Shown here: positions 1 to 8,345 of the stretch, piece by piece
Layout: each line of letters opens with the position of its first letter
Position numbering within the stretch: the stretch's first letter is position 1
DNA from: an uncultured Actinobaculum sp.
GTDB lineage: Bacteria > Actinomycetota > Actinomycetes > Actinomycetales > Actinomycetaceae
Length of the DNA: 64,000 nt
NCBI GenBank assembly: GCA_938020505.1
Contig: CALIHR010000027.1
Location: 1-64,000, forward strand
Reading direction: 5' to 3'
Position numbers and translations under genes: made by a program
Notes under the pieces: model-generated
What the model was told of the DNA's origin: nothing
Databases searched by the model: none
Seen by the model: only the letters and a program-made list of their open reading frames with translations

Positions 1-1
1 G

Positions 2-379
2 TGGCACAACTTTGTGATTTTCGAGCAGTACGGTTCCGACAAGCCGGCTCGCGCCGCGCTGGCCGCGGCGAAACAGGGAAAGCTGTTCGAGTTCGCCGAC
101 GCCGCCTACAAGGACCTGGCCTCCCCTCGAGACCACGCCCGGTACACCGACGCATCGGTCCGGACCGTGGCGCAGAAGGTCGGGCTGGACATGGCCAAGT
201 TCAACGCCGACTACGCTTCGCCCGAAGTCGCACGGGAAGCCTCTGCCGAACAGCAGCTCGCCCAGAATCTGGGGCTCAGCGGCACTCCAGCGATCATAGT
301 CGGCGACGCCTATCTTCCCGGAGTCGCCCCCACGCGGGTCATCGAGAACACGATCGAGCTGCAGGCAAGAGAGCAGTGA
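2..379 (+). CDS. DsbA-like thioredoxin-fold protein (3' part only)
   Basis: The gene runs in from before the window, and 125 residues up to the TGA at 377-379 are visible. The reading frame is open from base 2, so the ATG at 14 is probably internal. The segment starting HNFVIFEQYG and the motif GTPAIIVGD near the end match the helical insert and cis-proline loop of DsbA/DsbG-type thiol-disulfide proteins (thioredoxin_4-like). The CxxC active site would lie upstream, outside the window. Such proteins are usually exported and oxidise or isomerise secreted proteins. A hairpin terminator follows, so this is the last gene of its transcript. Family call is fairly sure; the exact role is not. Confidence 0.7.
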   Translation, partial: WHNFVIFEQYGSDKPARAALAAAKQGKLFEFADAAYKDLASPRDHARYTDASVRTVAQKVGLDMAKFNADYASPEVAREASAEQQLAQNLGLSGTPAIIVGDAYLPGVAPTRVIENTIELQAREQ

Positions 380-431
380 CGGCAAGCGTTGCCGAGAAGG
401 CGCCCGCAGGAAACATGCCAGCCGCAGGGTG

Positions 432-455
432 AGGGGCCCTCTGTCGAGGGCCCCT
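432..455 (+). terminator. hairpin terminator after the DsbA-like gene
   Basis: A perfect 10-bp inverted repeat (AGGGGCCCTC / GAGGGCCCCT) with loop TGTC lies 53 bp after the stop codon. There is no strong T run, only TTC. It also faces the minus-strand ABC gene ending at 574, so it may act in both directions. Confidence 0.65.
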
Positions 456-573
456 TCATGCTGCCGACCACAGGTTTTCGGTTGCTCTGCCGGGCTTTGC
501 TCGGCCTTTAGCTTTCCCAGTTCAGCCGCCCTGGCGTTCCGTCCGCTCCCACCGGGCTTTGCTCGGCCAGGCC

Positions 574-2484
574 TCAGTCGCTTTGCCAGGCGTTCCACAG
601 CGCGGCGTACTCGCCGCCGCGAGCCGTCAGCTCGTCGTGGCTGCCGTATTCGGCGACGCGGCCGTCGATCATGACGGCGACCCTGTCGGCGTCGTGCGCC
701 GTGTACAGCCTGTGCGCGATCGAAACGACGGTGCGCCCCTCGAGGACCCTGCCGAGCGCACGCTCAAGCGAGCGAGCCTCCGTCGGATTGAGCTGGGAGG
801 TCGCCTCGTCGAGCACCAGCACCGCCGGATCGAGCAGAACGATGCGGGCGAGGGCCAGCTGCTGGGCCTGCGGCGGCGTCAAGGCGAGCCCTCCCGACCC
901 GATCTTCGTCTCGAGGCCGTCTTCCAGATCGTCGACCCACGTCGCTTCAACCGCCTCCAGCGCGTTCCGAATCTCTTCGTCCGTCGCATCGCGCTTGGCC
1001 AAGCGCATGTTGTGGGCGAGGCTGCCGAGGAACACGTGGTGCTCCTGGGTGACCATGGCCACGGCGGCGTGGAGGGCGGATTCCGGCATCGAGGACACTT
1101 CGGCCCGTCCGATGCGCACAGACCCCGCCGCGGGTGCGTTGATTCCGGCGATCAGGCGCCCGAGCGTCGATTTTCCGGCGCCGGAGGGCCCGACGATCGC
1201 GACGGTCTCCCCGCCGCCGACGTCCAACGTCACGCCGTGCAACACGTCCTGGCCCTCGCGGTAGGCAAAATGCACGTCTTCGATGTGCAAGGCGGCGTCG
1301 AACCCGCCGGAGGAATCCGGTCCCGCCGCCTTCGCCCCTTTGACAGGACCAGAGTCGCGGGCGGCGTTCGGCTTCTCGCGAGCTTTGTGGCCGCCGCCCC
1401 CGTTTCTGCGCGTGTCGTCCGCGCCGCTTACGCCGCCGCTCTCGCCAGACTCACCGGCGTCCGTTTCGCTCGCCCTTTCGGCGGCCCCTTCACCTTCGCC
1501 TACGCCGCTTTCGCCGGCCTCTTCGACGCCGAAGATCCTCGCAAGGGCGGCCATCGCGAACTGGAACTCATCGGCCCACCAGCTGAACGTCCACAGAGGA
1601 TAGCGCAGCTGGGACGCGTACAGGACGATCGCTGTGACTGTCCCGTACGTCGTTTGGCCGATTCCGATCATGTACCCGCCGAGTGCAAGGCCGGTGACCA
1701 CGGGAAGATAGGTGACAAGCTGATTCATGACGATGAACAGCATCCGAACCCAGCCGGTGTAGACCTCGTTGCGCCAGTACTCGTAAATGAGCGTGTCCAT
1801 CCGTTCGGCGCGCACCCGCCCCAGCCGCATGGCGTCGGCGGTGGTCGACTGCTCCACGGTCTCCGACGCTACGCCGGACATTCCCGCGCTGATCGCCGAC
1901 GCCGCAAGATACGCCGGCACGCCGCGCCGGACGTAGAAGCGAACCGTGAAAAAGATCGGCGCAGCGGTCAGCACCACGACCCCGCCGAGCAAAGGATTCG
2001 CCACAAAGATCGCAACGAGGGTCGCGGCAATCGTCAGGACCGTCATGAACAGCCGACTCACGGCGCCCTCGACGAAGAAGCTGACCCTGTCGACGTCGTG
2101 CGTGGTGCGGCCGATCATGTCGCCCGACCCGGCGGCCTCGACGGTCCCGAGGGGAAGGGAGGTCACGGCCCTCACGACCCGCTCACGCAGCACGGCCAGA
2201 ATCTTCTGTGAGAAGACGTAGGCGCGCAGGCTTGCCGAGTACCCCAAAATGGCCTGTATCACCACGACGACGGCGATGAACGCGATCGCGTTGCGGATGT
2301 AGGAGGACGTCGTTCCCGCGGCGACGGCGTCGACTGCGCGGCCGACGACCGTCGGCGTCACAACGCCGACGACTGCGAGCGCCGTCTGGAGCGTGAAAAC
2401 GACCGCGAATTCGGCCTTGCGATCAGCGATGAGGCCGAGGAGTTTGCGCATGGCGGTGCGCGTGTCGGCCACCGGGAGCCTCAT
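574..2484 (-). CDS. ABC exporter half-transporter, catalytic-Walker subunit
   Basis: A 636-residue fusion of a membrane domain (about residues 20-310) and an ATPase domain (about 398-636). They are joined by a Gly/Glu/Ala-rich linker (about 320-395). Walker A GPSGAGKST (432-440), Walker B VLVLDE (555-560) and the switch His591 are intact. The signature loop, normally LSGGQ, reads LTPPQ. The ATG start overlaps the stop of the upstream subunit by 4 bp, so the two are translationally coupled. Its broken signature is the complement of the broken Walker motifs in the partner, which is what a heterodimeric exporter with one working ATP site needs. The substrate cannot be told from sequence. Confidence 0.9.
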   Translation of the reverse strand: MRLPVADTRTAMRKLLGLIADRKAEFAVVFTLQTALAVVGVVTPTVVGRAVDAVAAGTTSSYIRNAIAFIAVVVVIQAILGYSASLRAYVFSQKILAVLRERVVRAVTSLPLGTVEAAGSGDMIGRTTHDVDRVSFFVEGAVSRLFMTVLTIAATLVAIFVANPLLGGVVVLTAAPIFFTVRFYVRRGVPAYLAASAISAGMSGVASETVEQSTTADAMRLGRVRAERMDTLIYEYWRNEVYTGWVRMLFIVMNQLVTYLPVVTGLALGGYMIGIGQTTYGTVTAIVLYASQLRYPLWTFSWWADEFQFAMAALARIFGVEEAGESGVGEGEGAAERASETDAGESGESGGVSGADDTRRNGGGGHKAREKPNAARDSGPVKGAKAAGPDSSGGFDAALHIEDVHFAYREGQDVLHGVTLDVGGGETVAIVGPSGAGKSTLGRLIAGINAPAAGSVRIGRAEVSSMPESALHAAVAMVTQEHHVFLGSLAHNMRLAKRDATDEEIRNALEAVEATWVDDLEDGLETKIGSGGLALTPPQAQQLALARIVLLDPAVLVLDEATSQLNPTEARSLERALGRVLEGRTVVSIAHRLYTAHDADRVAVMIDGRVAEYGSHDELTARGGEYAALWNAWQSD

Positions 2485-4505
2485 TTCGCACCTCCGTTCT
2501 CACGGTCGACGTCGGCTTTGCCGAGGCCGACGCCGCCCTTCTCGTCAACGCCGCCTTTCTCGTCAACGCCGACCTTCTCGTCGCGGACGTCCCTTGCGCC
2601 TTCGCCTCTTGCGTCCGGCGCAGTCGGCGCTTTGCCGCCTTCATCGCTTTCGCCGCGGTGGACCACGGCCCGGTAGTCCGGGTGGGACGAAAGCTCGTGG
2701 TGGGTCCCGCGCAGGGCCTCTTTCCCGTCGACGAGGAAGACGACCTCGTCGCATCGGCCGAGCACAAGGGGCGAAACGGTGGCGACGATTGTCGTCTTTC
2801 CAGCGCGGCAGTCGGCAAGCCGCTCGGCGATCCGGGATTCCGTGTGCGAGTCGACGGCGCTCGTCGGCTCGACGAGGATCGTGACGGGCGCGTCCAACGC
2901 GAGTGCGCGGGCGAGCGCCGCTCGCTGGCGCTGGCCTCCGGACATCGATCTGCCGCGTTCGGCGACCTGGCCGTCAAGCCCTCCCTCCGTCGAGGAGAGG
3001 ACGTCGGCGCCGTCGGCTGCGTGGACGGCGCGCAGCAGGCGGGCATCGGCCGGCCGCTCCCCCGGCTCCTCGCTCAGAACCGGGCGAATCTCGCCGCCCG
3101 GCTCGAGGACGTCGGCAACCTGCGCCGCCACTGCGCGCGGCTCGATCGGCTCGGCGTCCGGGCCGAGCAGATTCGAGCGGAGCGTGCCCATGTACAGCTC
3201 GGCTATCGGGCCGGAGTAGGCGATGTTTTTCCTGACCTCGGCCAGCCGTAGGCGACGCAGATCGACGCCGTCGGCGTACACTTCGTCGGCGTCGTCGGTT
3301 CGGGCCAGGCGCGCGGCGAGGGCGGCGGACTCCTCCGGAGAGCCCGATACGAGGGCGACCGTCTTCCCCGGGCCGATCCGCACCCCTGACGCAGCGTCGG
3401 TCAAGGCCGCGCGCGTCCAGTCGGGCGCGGCGAGGCCGGGATCGGCCTGGGCGTCGGAAACGAGGCGCTTGGCCGCGAGGATGCGCGACATCTTCTTCGC
3501 CCCCGTCCATGCCCGAGTGGCCTCGTACGTCGTTTGGATGAGGGCTTCAATGGGAATGGACAAATACGCGGTGAAGCCGTAAAAGGCCACAAGCGCTCCG
3601 GGGCTGATCGCGCCGTCGTACGTCATCCACAGTCCTTGGCCGATCACCACCGCCGTAAAGAAAGCCGGGCCGGCCTCGGATATCACGCGCAGACGCGCTC
3701 GGTACTTCGAGGCGCGGATGCCGGCGTCGCGCACCCGAGCGGACTGCGCCGCGTAGGTCTCGTTGTAAAGGTCGGCGCCTCCCACGCCGCGCATGACGCG
3801 CAATCCGGCGATTCCGTCGGAGGCGATCGACGTGAGAGTCCCCGATTCCTCGCGCTGCTCGGCCACCCGCGCCTGGAAGGGCTTGACCATCCAGCTGGTG
3901 ACGACCATGAGAATCGGCATCCCGACGGCGACGAAAAGCCCCAGAGGCACGGAGATGCCGATCATGAGGGCCACAACCGCGGCGAAGCCGAGGAACGATC
4001 CAACGACCGACGGCAGATAGGCGGTGAATGAACCGACTCTCTCGGCGTCCACCGTCATCGCCGTGACGATGTCGCCGGAGGCCATGTCGCGGCCGACGTC
4101 GGTTCGCCGGCCGAATACGACGCGCATGAGCCGCCGCGCGGGGTTCCACGCCGCCCGCATGGCAATGACGATTTCCATCACTTCGGACACGCTTGTGACG
4201 GAGTTGAGGAGAACGAGGCCGACGAACAGGCCGACGCCGGGAAGGATCTCCGGGGTCAACCCGTTTTCCAGCCCCGAATCAAGCGCTTTGCCGAGCGCCC
4301 AGGGAATGAGGGCGGTGCAGACCGAGGCGATGCAGACCATCGCCGTATAGACGAGGTTGATTTTCCAGGTGTCTCGGAACGCCTTGCGCATGATGCCCGA
4401 CGGCGTTGCCGGAACGCGGTCCGGCTCCGAGGTGTTTTCCCTCATGAAACGCGGCAGACGCTTGGGCATGGGGGCAATGTATATGCGATGAGAATGGGAT
4501 GCCAT
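2481..4505 (-). CDS. ABC exporter half-transporter, degenerate-Walker subunit
   Basis: A 674-residue partner of the gene ending at 574. The membrane domain covers about 45-340 and the ATPase domain about 360-620, followed by a low-complexity tail with three tandem GVDEKG-type units. The Walker A position reads SGSPEESAA, without the Lys-Ser/Thr, and Walker B reads VTILVE, with Val in place of Asp. The switch His is replaced (VATVSP). The signature MSGGQRQR (521-528) is canonical. It should therefore supply only the signature to the single active composite site. An alternative start lies at 4469. The upstream ATG at 4505 has a weak AAAGA ribosome site. Confidence 0.88.
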   Translation of the reverse strand: MASHSHRIYIAPMPKRLPRFMRENTSEPDRVPATPSGIMRKAFRDTWKINLVYTAMVCIASVCTALIPWALGKALDSGLENGLTPEILPGVGLFVGLVLLNSVTSVSEVMEIVIAMRAAWNPARRLMRVVFGRRTDVGRDMASGDIVTAMTVDAERVGSFTAYLPSVVGSFLGFAAVVALMIGISVPLGLFVAVGMPILMVVTSWMVKPFQARVAEQREESGTLTSIASDGIAGLRVMRGVGGADLYNETYAAQSARVRDAGIRASKYRARLRVISEAGPAFFTAVVIGQGLWMTYDGAISPGALVAFYGFTAYLSIPIEALIQTTYEATRAWTGAKKMSRILAAKRLVSDAQADPGLAAPDWTRAALTDAASGVRIGPGKTVALVSGSPEESAALAARLARTDDADEVYADGVDLRRLRLAEVRKNIAYSGPIAELYMGTLRSNLLGPDAEPIEPRAVAAQVADVLEPGGEIRPVLSEEPGERPADARLLRAVHAADGADVLSSTEGGLDGQVAERGRSMSGGQRQRAALARALALDAPVTILVEPTSAVDSHTESRIAERLADCRAGKTTIVATVSPLVLGRCDEVVFLVDGKEALRGTHHELSSHPDYRAVVHRGESDEGGKAPTAPDARGEGARDVRDEKVGVDEKGGVDEKGGVGLGKADVDRENGGAK

Positions 4506-5030
4506 TGTTGTCTTTCGTAGGCAGGACTGAAGGCCCCGCGTATAGCCTTGACTGGGGTGAGGTCATGTCGCCGCGGAATGGACGTCGCGGCGCAGCTAAT
4601 CAACGAAAGTTGTTCATAGCCTGAGACATTACCACAGGGATTCAGCGATGCGCACGCCATTGCCGAAACTTCTCGCCCATCCGGGGACACTCTCCACTTT
4701 TTTGCGGAAACTTCCCACTCTTCTCGGGAAACGAGGCGGCGGCCTCACCTTCAGGAACGGCGCCCGCGCTGCCGACAGGCTTTCAACTCCCGAAAAGACG
4801 CGTCCGCACCCGCAACGCGTCCCATCCGGAAGACGCGTCCACGCCTACTGCGCGTCCTCGGCCTGGAAACGTTCGACACCCCGCGAAAGAAGCTTTGCAA
4901 GAATTTGCTTTAATTCTTTACTTCCATTTGGTAGTTGAAATTGTTACTATCAAGTGGAGGGTCACTTTCTCTGAAAGCTCGTGGCTCCGAAACCGAGCGC
5001 CGCTGCGCTCACGATGAATGCGAGGCATGC
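4506..5030. other. intergenic region between divergent genes
   Basis: 525 bp between the minus-strand exporter operon and the plus-strand secreted protein. I see no gene. A short open frame (4648-4938) has no ribosome site and no recognisable product. A local AT-rich patch around 4905-4955 with TACTAT at 4945-4950 is the likeliest promoter zone for the gene at 5031. The exporter promoter should lie near 4520-4600. Confidence 0.4.
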
Positions 5031-5849
5031 ATGTCAACAATCCGAACCCCCCGACGTTTTGTCGCCTTTGCGGCGGTTGCCGTCTCGGCTTTCCTGCCGA
5101 CGTCGGCGTCTTTGGCCGACGATGCGTCGACGCCGTCCCCGGCGGCGCAGGCGACAAAGGCGCCCGCAGCGCAAGCCGCTCCGACGTCGGCTGAAAACGT
5201 GCCCTTCGCCCCTTCGGCCGCCGACGTCGCCCGCGTGCGCCAGCGCGTGCAATCCGACCCCGCTTTCGCCTCGCGCTCCGCGCAGGAGAAAGAGAGCCTC
5301 GTGCGCCTGCTCCTCCAAGGGACGTCGGCGCCTGCCCGGACAAACGACGGGCGCTCCCTTGCCCTCGTCGCCCCGCAAGTGCAAGGTTATGGCAAGATCG
5401 ACGCCGGGGCCGCCGTCAAGACTCAGCTTTACGCGACCGTCGACGGCGCCTCGGATCCCTCGAATCTTTCAGCGCGAGCGGAGTTTGCCGACGGTTACTG
5501 GAAGTTCACGGTCCGTCTGCACAACGTCGGGAACAGTTCGCAGTATGTCAACTTCAGCGGGTTCACCCTCCTGAAGCTCGGCGGCGAGGGAGGAAAGTGG
5601 GCGAACCCCCGCCTCAAAACGTCCTTCGGCGTGGACGGAAGAGCGGTTTATGGCGTGAGGGTGCCCGCACACGGCGAGCGGACCGTGTCCGTGTCCGTCA
5701 GCGACCCGAGCTACAGCCTGTACGAGTACGTGCTGCGCGGCGGCGCCGCGACCGCTCCGCTGGGAGGATTCGTCAGCTTCCGCCCGGCGGAGGACAGGGC
5801 CGCCCCGGCGGTCTCAGTCCCCTTCACGGGCATGTTCAAGGCGGTTTGA
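5031..5849 (+). CDS. secreted protein of unknown function
   Basis: 272 residues from the ATG at 5031, chosen because a GAGG ribosome site precedes it and a signal peptide begins there. The basic MSTIRTPRR is followed by the hydrophobic stretch FVAFAAVAVSAFLPT and an A-x-A-like cleavage zone before DDAS. The frame is open further upstream without another plausible signal. An Ala/Pro/Thr-rich linker follows. The C-terminal half looks like a beta-rich fold (KFTVRLHNVGNSSQYVNFSGF, then HGERTVSVSV), similar in feel to extracellular Ig-like domains. I do not recognise the family. Confidence 0.65.
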   Translation: MSTIRTPRRFVAFAAVAVSAFLPTSASLADDASTPSPAAQATKAPAAQAAPTSAENVPFAPSAADVARVRQRVQSDPAFASRSAQEKESLVRLLLQGTSAPARTNDGRSLALVAPQVQGYGKIDAGAAVKTQLYATVDGASDPSNLSARAEFADGYWKFTVRLHNVGNSSQYVNFSGFTLLKLGGEGGKWANPRLKTSFGVDGRAVYGVRVPAHGERTVSVSVSDPSYSLYEYVLRGGAATAPLGGFVSFRPAEDRAAPAVSVPFTGMFKAV

Positions 5850-5866
5850 GCGCGCAGCCGATGAAC

Positions 5867-5898
5867 GGCGGGGTCGCGCGGATGCGAGCGGCCCCGCC
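5867..5898. terminator. possible terminator after the secreted protein
   Basis: GGCGGGG (5867-5873) pairs with CCCCGCC (5892-5898), with a weaker inner CGC/GCG pairing. It lies 18 bp after the stop codon and has no T run. Confidence 0.45.
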
Positions 5899-6056
5899 CC
5901 ACAACAAGATCCGAGCAGGTCTGTTACGGCTAGGGCGATCGTCAAAAGAGCGGGTCTTGTTCCCCGCCGGCTCATGGGCCCGATCGGGTTCGCCCTTTCT
6001 GGGGCGGCCTGAATCGTCGAAATGCTAAAAGGGAAATTCCGCAAACGGGAGGCCTC

Positions 6057-6092
6057 GTCAGCCTTGCCAATCACCCCTTTGGCAAGGCTGAC
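6057..6092 (-). terminator. terminator at the end of the lasso-locus transporter operon
   Basis: A perfect 14-bp inverted repeat (GTCAGCCTTGCCAA / TTGGCAAGGCTGAC) with an 8-nt loop starts 12 bp after the last minus-strand gene. It has no U tract, as is common in high-GC actinobacteria. Confidence 0.65.
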
Positions 6093-6103
6093 AGACTGCA
6101 AAG

Positions 6104-6790
6104 CTACCGAACGTCCCTGCGTTCGAACAGCCATCCCGCAATCGCCGTGAGGCACACGACCCACACAAGGAGAACGAGCATCCCGGGGCCCGGATCGAGA
6201 GTGTCTCCCCCGGCCCGCGTGAAAACGGCGAAAGTCGAACGGTCGGGAAGGAAGCGGGCTGCCGAGACTATTCCCGACAGCAGCTGAGAGAGCCCCAGGA
6301 ACAGGGGAATGAGAACCGCCCCGGGGACGATGGCCGACCGCCACACGACGGCGAGGCCCGCGGCCACGAAGGCCATTCCCAGCCAGGAAAGCGCAATCAT
6401 CGCGGCCTTGCCCGCCCCCGGTAGAGCGACGCCCCCGGCGGACATTGACAGGCTCAGCCAGCCCGCAAGAGCGCCTCCCGCCAACGCGGCGAGCGTGAGC
6501 GTCGTCAAAACGCCCAACTTGGCCGCCAGAAGGCGCAATCGCCGCGGCGTCGCCAAGAGCGCCCCGCGAAGGCTCGAATTCTCGTACTCCTGGCCAAGTG
6601 TCCCCATCGCGAGGATTGCCGTGAAGAGCTGAGACAGCTGGAGGGCTCGAAGCAGGCTTTCGCTTTCCCCGACGCCGTTGTGAGACACCGCAATCGCGAC
6701 GACGGGCACGCATGCCAGCGGGGCTGCGACGCCGAGGGCGCCAAACGGATGGGTTGTGGATTTGCGCAGCTCGGACACATAGAGCCCCAC
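6104..6790 (-). CDS. ABC-2 type permease (second subunit)
   Basis: About 228 residues with roughly six hydrophobic segments (for example VAAPLACVPVVAIAV and GMLVLLVWVVCLTAIAGW). It ends in FERRDVR, matching the FSRRDVG end of the neighbouring permease, so the two are paralogues. I start it at the GTG at 6790, two bases after the upstream stop; another GTG lies at 6778. The frame is open further upstream only as a shadow of the previous gene. It forms a three-gene minus-strand unit with the permease and ATPase upstream, resembling bacteriocin-immunity exporters of the LanFEG kind. Position directly after the lasso exporter suggests self-protection, but this is inference. Confidence 0.75.
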   Translation of the reverse strand: MGLYVSELRKSTTHPFGALGVAAPLACVPVVAIAVSHNGVGESESLLRALQLSQLFTAILAMGTLGQEYENSSLRGALLATPRRLRLLAAKLGVLTTLTLAALAGGALAGWLSLSMSAGGVALPGAGKAAMIALSWLGMAFVAAGLAVVWRSAIVPGAVLIPLFLGLSQLLSGIVSAARFLPDRSTFAVFTRAGGDTLDPGPGMLVLLVWVVCLTAIAGWLFERRDVR

Positions 6791-6792
6791 GG

Positions 6793-7581
6793 CTACCGCG
6801 CCCCCACGTCTCGCCTGGAGAACACCGCCCATCCGACGGCGACGAACAGCGCGAGCCACACAACGAGGGCGGCGAAACTCGCGCCTTGGCTGACGTGGCA
6901 CGACTTGTCCGGAATTGCGGAGAGGCAGCTTCCGGCCACTGAGGGCAGGAAGGCGCTTCCGCTCCACCGGCTCACGAGTGCGTTGCCTATTCCAATGGTC
7001 AGCGGGGCCAGCACGGCGGCGGCGGGCAGCCAGTTGCGGCACAGGAGTGAAATCGCGTACGACATGAGGCCGAGCGCTGTCCAATGCACCGCCTTCCACG
7101 TAATGAGCCTCCACACATCCGGGGTGAGCGTCGCCGGGTTCACTCCGCTTTGACTGTGCACCGCAAGCTGCAAAGACGCAATGGTCAGGTATGCGGACGC
7201 AAAACTGACGACGAAAAGGAAGAAGCCCAAGCCAAGGAACTTGGCCCCGAGAACGCGGGACCTTCGGTTGACCGCGAGAAGGGTGGTCCGCACTTCCCTC
7301 GTTCGATAGTCCGCGGCGCCGAGGATGGCCGCGTAGATGAGGACGGCGAGCTCGCCCACGGACAGAACGTCGAAACCGAGGTACCGCGGATCCCCTATCG
7401 GTTCGGCCAACTGGGGCTGAGTCTGAGGCGTCGCATCGAGGCCCACCTCCATAAACTGCCCTCCTTGGATGTAGGAGAACAGAGGCTGCACAAGGAATAG
7501 GAGGGACAAGAAGATGACGAGGCCCTTGCCCGCCCCCATTTTCCGAAACTCGAGCCAAACGCTCCTGAAGAAGGCGCTCAT
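6793..7581 (-). CDS. ABC-2 type permease (first subunit)
   Basis: 262 residues. The N-terminal MSAFFRSVWLEFRKMGAGKG and first membrane segment LVIFLSLLFLVQPLF, a large outside loop, then about five more membrane segments fit the ABC-2 permease family. The conserved region DYRTREVRTTLLAVNRRSRVLGAK is the usual cytoplasmic coupling element. It overlaps the ATPase gene by 4 bp. It is probably assembled with the ATPase at 7578 and the second permease at 6104 into one transporter. Confidence 0.82.
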   Translation of the reverse strand: MSAFFRSVWLEFRKMGAGKGLVIFLSLLFLVQPLFSYIQGGQFMEVGLDATPQTQPQLAEPIGDPRYLGFDVLSVGELAVLIYAAILGAADYRTREVRTTLLAVNRRSRVLGAKFLGLGFFLFVVSFASAYLTIASLQLAVHSQSGVNPATLTPDVWRLITWKAVHWTALGLMSYAISLLCRNWLPAAAVLAPLTIGIGNALVSRWSGSAFLPSVAGSCLSAIPDKSCHVSQGASFAALVVWLALFVAVGWAVFSRRDVGAR

Positions 7582-8306
7582 GCAGCCCCCTCCGTCAGTT
7601 CGAAGAAGAGGTCTTCGAGCGAGGAGATCTTCTCCGTGGCCTCCGCCAGGGGAGAGTCGAGCAGGATGCTGCCCTTGGAGATGACCACTGCGCGATCGGC
7701 CACCGCCTGCACCTCGGAGAGCACGTGGCTCGACAGCAGGACCGTGCGCCCCAGCGCCGCCTGTCCTTTGACGAAGTTCCTGAACCAGCGAATTCCGGCG
7801 GGGTCGAGGCCGTTGGTCGGCTCGTCGAGCACAAGAAACTGGGGCTCGCCCAGGAGGGCGACCGCCAATCCGAGGCGCTGCCCCTCGCCGAGGGAGAGCG
7901 TGCCGAGACGCGACTTCCGCTTGGCGGAGAGCCCAACCTCCTCCAGCGCCTGCGGGACTCGCGCGTGAGGGATGCCGTTGCTTTCGGCGACGATCGCGAG
8001 GTGGGACGCCACGGATCGCATCTTGTTTCCCGCCAGTCCGTCGAAAAGCGCGCCCACGCGGGTGAGCGGCCGATCGATGTCGCGGTAGCGCTTGCCGCCG
8101 AACAGGGCTGAGCCGCTGTCGGCCCTGTCGAGGCCCAGAAGAATCCTGAGGGTCGAGCTTTTGCCGGCTCCGTTGGGCCCCAGGAACGCGGTCACCTCGC
8201 CGGGGTTAGCCGTGAAGCCCACCCCGTGGAGAACCTCGACGCCCCGATGGCTCTTTCGCAGCTCGCTTATGGAGATGCTGTTGACGTTCGTTTCTATGTC
8301 GGTCAT
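7578..8306 (-). CDS. ABC transporter ATPase of the lasso-locus ABC-2 trio
   Basis: 242 residues with Walker A GPNGAGKSST, a signature reading LSLGEGQRLGLA (Gly-Glu rather than Gly-Gly), Walker B FLVLDEPTNGLD and switch His in LSSHVL. This is the DRA/bacitracin-type subgroup that pairs with ABC-2 permeases. The gene begins 39 bp after the stop of the B2-exporter fusion, with ribosome site AAGG before the ATG. It may be read through from the lasso operon or have its own promoter; TATAGT occurs in the gap. A role in immunity or export of lasso products is inferred from position only. Confidence 0.85.
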   Translation of the reverse strand: MTDIETNVNSISISELRKSHRGVEVLHGVGFTANPGEVTAFLGPNGAGKSSTLRILLGLDRADSGSALFGGKRYRDIDRPLTRVGALFDGLAGNKMRSVASHLAIVAESNGIPHARVPQALEEVGLSAKRKSRLGTLSLGEGQRLGLAVALLGEPQFLVLDEPTNGLDPAGIRWFRNFVKGQAALGRTVLLSSHVLSEVQAVADRAVVISKGSILLDSPLAEATEKISSLEDLFFELTEGAA

Positions 8307-8345
8307 ATGCCTGCCTTATCTCACTATACGATATGCGAGAACAGT

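Noticed and set aside
559..2211. 550-codon plus-strand frame opposite the ABC exporter
   Set aside because: Same shadow effect; Arg/Gly/His-rich composition and no ribosome site.
4648..4938. 96-codon frame before the secreted protein
   Set aside because: Composition like non-coding DNA, no ribosome site, overlaps the likely promoter.
6791..7558. Long upstream extension of the second ABC-2 permease frame
   Set aside because: It lies entirely over the first permease gene; the product is Arg/Pro-rich without hydrophobic segments until after 6790.
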